DNA of 64,000 bases from JAAOZP01 sp038848185 (GTDB lineage: Archaea; Thermoproteota; EX4484-205; JAAOZP01): positions 1 to 64,000 of the forward strand of contig JAWCNV010000010.1 in NCBI GenBank assembly GCA_038848185.1, written 5' to 3'. Position 1 is the stretch's first letter. Every line of letters starts with the position of its first letter. The notes under the pieces were generated by a model. It was not told the DNA's origin and did not search any database. It saw only the letters and a list, made by a program, of their open reading frames with translations. This document shows, one piece after another, positions 61,071 to 64,000 of this stretch. Both the position numbers and the translations under genes were made by a program.

Positions 61071-61745
61071 TCAAATTCTTCCAGACACCCACATGACCGC
61101 GTTCTTCAAAATTTTCAACACGTTTCTATTTCTGAAAGTAGGGTAAGTCTCGTGCCCAGGTCTAAAGTAGAAGACCCTGCCCTTCCCTACTTTCCATGTT
61201 AAACCCGATCTGAAAACCGCGCCGTCAGCTTCAAAAACCGAGATGAAAACCGTGTCCTGAGGCTTCGGCACTGCAAAGGGCTCACCATACATCTCCTCGC
61301 TTTTTAAAACAAAGTCTTTAATCCCTCTGGCTATAGGGTGCTTCCTGTTGAAGACATGTATTAGCTCTGGTAAACCATCCTCCCTCCAGCTGCCTAAGCC
61401 ACAGTCCGTGCCTAAGAGTGTCTTAAATGGCTTTGAGAAATGAGCTGAGTGCAAGGCTATGAAACCCATCCCGTTCTCCCTAACTTTTTTAACAATATTT
61501 TCAACCTTATCATCATTCACCTCGCTATGCTTCATGTGACCCCACCATACAAGTACGTCCACAGGCTTCAAGAGTTCTAGGCTAAGGCCCTGATCAGGAT
61601 CGTTTAAACCGGATGCTCTTGCCTCCATCCCTTGAGAATTAAGGAAGGATGCGATAGCCCCATTTATGCCGTTTGGATAAGACTGTTCAGGCTCAGTCCT
61701 CTCAGACCATACTAGAACGCGTATTCTCCCTTTTTTAGACGGCAT
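61071..61745 (-). CDS. ThuA-like protein
   Basis: A 224-residue protein of the ThuA family (glutamine-amidotransferase-like flavodoxin fold), linked in bacteria to use of trehalose and related disaccharides. Family motifs are VWWGHMKHSEV (about 65-75), GFIALHSAHFSKPFK (about 93-107), LGSWRE, EEMYGEPF and the end FYFRPGHETYPT, all close to the canonical forms. Probably cytoplasmic; its reaction is uncertain, though relatives handle 3-keto sugars. It lies 63 bases after the GH97 gene on the same strand, with a possible promoter of its own (ACTTTTTACC about 27 bases upstream). Confidence 0.88.
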   Translation of the reverse strand: MPSKKGRIRVLVWSERTEPEQSYPNGINGAIASFLNSQGMEARASGLNDPDQGLSLELLKPVDVLVWWGHMKHSEVNDDKVENIVKKVRENGMGFIALHSAHFSKPFKTLLGTDCGLGSWREDGLPELIHVFNRKHPIARGIKDFVLKSEEMYGEPFAVPKPQDTVFISVFEADGAVFRSGLTWKVGKGRVFYFRPGHETYPTFRNRNVLKILKNAVMWVSGRI

Positions 61746-61808
61746 GGTTAAGCCTGTCTTAACTTGGTAAAAAGTTTTTTGGAAACATTTGCTCTTCTCT
61801 GCTCTAAT

Positions 61809-63752
61809 CTACTTGCTTAGGGGAGACAAGTGGGCTACGTAACCTCCGCCTGAAGCCATCTTCGCCACGAGCATATCTTTAGAAGATACTTCAAGCTTAT
61901 ACTTGCGGACTCTGTCAGGATAATCATCTGCGTCTGGAGCATCTTCAAAAATAAGTGCAACATACCTAGCGTCATCGAGGAAACTCAATGGTATTTTGAG
62001 GGTTCTAGCCTCCCAGTTGGTCATGCTTCCTATGAACCAGTCTGAGCCATGCTTTCTTGCAATAGTTATGTACTCGCCGACCTCGCCGTTTATGACCTTA
62101 GTTTCATCCCATGTAGTTGGAACTATCTTCAGAAACTCTAGACCTGGTTGGCCTCGATAATTATAGGGTGAGTCGCAGAGGACCTGAAGCGGGCTCTCAT
62201 ATACGACTAGCATTGCCAGCTGATGGCAGCGTGTACCCATTACGAATGGAGCTGTGCTCTGAGGCTTGAAGGTTGTCTTAGTTGCGTGGCGGAAACCACC
62301 CGGAGTAAAATCCATGGGTCCTGCCAGCATTCTTGTAAAAGGTATTGTCGCAGTATGTTCGGGAGTGACAAGGTCACTCCACTTGTTATACTCATTACCC
62401 AAAACTCCTTCACGCGTTATCAGATTGGGGTATGTTCTTCGAAAGCCGTCAGGCTTATACGCACCGTGAAAATCTACGATCAGGTGGTGTTCAGCAGCCT
62501 TTCTAACAACCCTATGGTAGAAGTTTACCATCTCCTGGTCATCGCGATCCATGAAGTCTATCTTAACCCCAGCAATTCCCCATTTCTCGTAGAGCGGAAA
62601 TGCTTCATCAATCTTTCTCTCAATATCTTTCCAGTAGAGCCAGATTAGTATTCTAACATTCCTTTTCCCAGCAAACCTGATGAGTTCATTAAGATCTAGC
62701 TCTGGAATACTTTTCGTGACGTCTGCATTCGGGTTATTAGGCTCACCGTACCATCCTGCGTCTACAAGCGTGTATTCAAAACCCATTTCGGCAGCAAACT
62801 CCACGAAATACTTCATTGTTTCAGTATTCATCCCTATTTTGAACTTCGCGTCAGGAATATAGCCGCCGCACCACCAATCCCACGTTGCCCTACCGGGCTT
62901 AATCCAAGAAACATCTTTTATTGCGCATGGCTCGTTGAGGTTCAGGATAATGTTGGACTCTATGAGGTCACCGGGCTTCTGCCCAATCATGATTACTCTC
63001 CACGGCGAGTAGCGGGGTGTTGTTGAACGCACTAAAACCCCTGGCTCATCCAGACGAGGTGAAAGAGTTGAAACAAGAGCGTAGGGTTTAACACCTGTCC
63101 CCGCAAGATACATTCCCGCCCAGTCAGTTATGTTTGCCTCAGCTATCGCAACCCATCTAGTCTCATCCACTTTAATAAGCAATGGTAATCCTATTATTGA
63201 AGAAGGCAGTATTTGACTCAGAGTCTTCTTCTCGAAAACAGCCTCCTGAGAAGAAATGTAGGAACCGTAGTTTGCCATCCAAACAGCGTGGTTTGATGCG
63301 AAATGGAATTCTGAACGCTCGTTGACAAGCCTGAAAACCTCCATCCCCGGCTGCTTCGGAAGAAAATAGCGGAAAGCTACCCCATCGTTATAGGCACGGA
63401 AAAACAGCTCTAGGCTTCTATTAGGCTCCTCTTCCTCCTTAAGCCAGAGATGCAGCTCATTACACAGGTTTAAGACGTTTCTACACTTACCATGGACTGT
63501 CTGCCAACTCTCGTTTACTGCCCTCCTCTCCTCTTTCACCAAGACTAGGTTTCTAGCTAAAGGCGGCGAATCCTTGAAATCCACACCGAGCGGAGAGTCT
63601 AACAGTATCTCCTTATCCTTGAAGACAATCGAGTAGTATAGACGCTTACCAGAAGGATAAGGTTCAATCCTTTCTCTCAAAGAAATGTTAACTTTCACCT
63701 GTTCATCAGGAGATGAAACACTTGTTGATTGCAAACCTGGAGCCTGCTTCAT
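61809..63752 (-). CDS. GH97 family alpha-glycosidase
   Basis: A 647-residue family 97 glycoside hydrolase with an N-terminal beta super-sandwich (about 15-280), a central barrel and a C-terminal beta domain. Signature pieces are TWDWWCGG (290-297), YTLVDAGWYG (327-336), GVKIDFMDRDD (395-405) and the HGAYKPDG...RTYPN...EGVLGNEYNKW region (429-458). Asp399 occupies the position of the nucleophile in retaining GH97 enzymes (alpha-galactosidase type). SusB-type inverting enzymes differ there. There is no clear signal peptide, so it probably acts inside the cell on alpha-galactosides or alpha-glucosides. With ThuA-like downstream it forms a second sugar locus. Confidence 0.88.
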   Translation of the reverse strand: MKQAPGLQSTSVSSPDEQVKVNISLRERIEPYPSGKRLYYSIVFKDKEILLDSPLGVDFKDSPPLARNLVLVKEERRAVNESWQTVHGKCRNVLNLCNELHLWLKEEEEPNRSLELFFRAYNDGVAFRYFLPKQPGMEVFRLVNERSEFHFASNHAVWMANYGSYISSQEAVFEKKTLSQILPSSIIGLPLLIKVDETRWVAIAEANITDWAGMYLAGTGVKPYALVSTLSPRLDEPGVLVRSTTPRYSPWRVIMIGQKPGDLIESNIILNLNEPCAIKDVSWIKPGRATWDWWCGGYIPDAKFKIGMNTETMKYFVEFAAEMGFEYTLVDAGWYGEPNNPNADVTKSIPELDLNELIRFAGKRNVRILIWLYWKDIERKIDEAFPLYEKWGIAGVKIDFMDRDDQEMVNFYHRVVRKAAEHHLIVDFHGAYKPDGFRRTYPNLITREGVLGNEYNKWSDLVTPEHTATIPFTRMLAGPMDFTPGGFRHATKTTFKPQSTAPFVMGTRCHQLAMLVVYESPLQVLCDSPYNYRGQPGLEFLKIVPTTWDETKVINGEVGEYITIARKHGSDWFIGSMTNWEARTLKIPLSFLDDARYVALIFEDAPDADDYPDRVRKYKLEVSSKDMLVAKMASGGGYVAHLSPLSK

Positions 63753-63830
63753 CTACCGCTCATCATGCTGGACGTATTCAAAACCTGTATTAAAATCTAA
63801 GCCACTCAACAAATTACTTTAAAACAGTAA

Positions 63831-63841
63831 GTTTTTATATG
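63831..63841 (+). promoter_or_regulatory. TATA-like box of the last gene
   Basis: GTTTTTATATG is centred 28 bases before the ATG at 63865 with no Shine-Dalgarno sequence, the leaderless pattern seen throughout the window. Confidence 0.5.
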
Positions 63842-63864
63842 CCGGCATCAGTTTTACAAATATC

Positions 63865-64000
63865 ATGGTTGAGCTTGTATCTATAGTAGGGCTGATAATA
63901 GGGGTTGCAATAGGCTACGTTATAGCGAAGGCTCTTAAAGTCGCCATCATAGTCGGGCTGATAATAGTTGTTTTAGCATACTTGGGGGTCACGGTTGTTT
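63865..64000 (+). CDS. Partial small membrane protein
   Basis: An open frame of 45 codons running off the right edge. It begins MVELVSIVG and contains two hydrophobic stretches (about residues 5-20 and 26-42) separated by a single basic turn (AKALK), so the start of a two-helix hairpin in the membrane is likely. Glycine-rich first helix (GLIIGVAIGY). The start is supported by the TATA spacing. The family is not recognised. Confidence 0.55.
   Translation, partial: MVELVSIVGLIIGVAIGYVIAKALKVAIIVGLIIVVLAYLGVTVV

Noticed and set aside
1..64000. tRNA, rRNA, CRISPR array, IS element or prophage
   Set aside because: Looked for by eye in the intergenic regions and none was seen; a tRNA or covariance-model scan could not be run, so small RNAs cannot be excluded.

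Overview
The window looks like a piece of a thermophilic TACK-type (Thermoproteota) archaeal chromosome. Three things point there. It has an L13e-type ribosomal protein gene (5138-5350, minus strand) and a nurA-herA-mre11-rad50 operon. Most first genes carry a TATA-like box about 27-35 bases upstream of the start codon with no Shine-Dalgarno sequence, while internal operon genes do have one. TTG and GTG starts are common. I cannot name the lineage; Bathyarchaeia- or Brockarchaeota-like organisms are plausible because of the many carbohydrate genes. I saw no tRNA, rRNA, CRISPR array, insertion sequence or prophage.

Layout. 1-12.4 kb holds housekeeping and scattered metabolic genes: a drug/Na+-type ABC exporter pair, YjbQ plus a GH4 glycosidase, a PHP phosphoesterase, L13e, a radical SAM enzyme behind a surface-anchored GH5-like glycosidase, RraA-like plus PPC-domain proteins, CutA, and a membrane-anchored surface protein. 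12.7-26.1 kb is a plus-strand transport/surface cluster: a very large M28-like/FtsX fusion, two OPT-like polytopic carriers (DUF6785/DUF6784-like), a four-repeat surface protein and a second FtsX protein with a carboxypeptidase-regulatory-like ectodomain. 26.1-33.3 kb is a block of cytosolic carbohydrate enzymes (cellobiose-epimerase-like, GH5, GH42-like, GH3). 33.4-49.1 kb is a second, mostly minus-strand cluster with diverged paralogues of the same four membrane proteins plus two more anchored surface proteins and a small four-helix membrane protein. 49.3-55.4 kb is the DNA end-resection operon. 55.5-64 kb holds small-molecule enzymes and another sugar region (C45 hydrolase, flavodoxin, fRMsr-like GAF protein, tautomerase, a secreted inhibitor-like protein, a mutarotase-fold protein, glutamine amidotransferase, ThuA-like and GH97).

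How it fits together. The main candidate for a new system is the quartet of membrane proteins found twice around the glycosidase block: pseudo-M28/FtsX, OPT-like carrier 1, OPT-like carrier 2 and CarboxypepD_reg-like/FtsX, with C-terminally anchored surface proteins of one shared family next to each copy. Surface GH5-like and carbohydrate-binding modules, carriers in the membrane, and signal-less GH3/GH5/GH42/GH97/GH4 enzymes plus a 2-epimerase inside the cell suggest an archaeal oligosaccharide (or glycoconjugate) capture-import-digestion system, comparable in logic but not in parts to bacterial Sus loci. This role is inferred from context. The M28 domains have lost the metal-site residues of true peptidases, and no FtsX-type ATPase is encoded beside the clusters.
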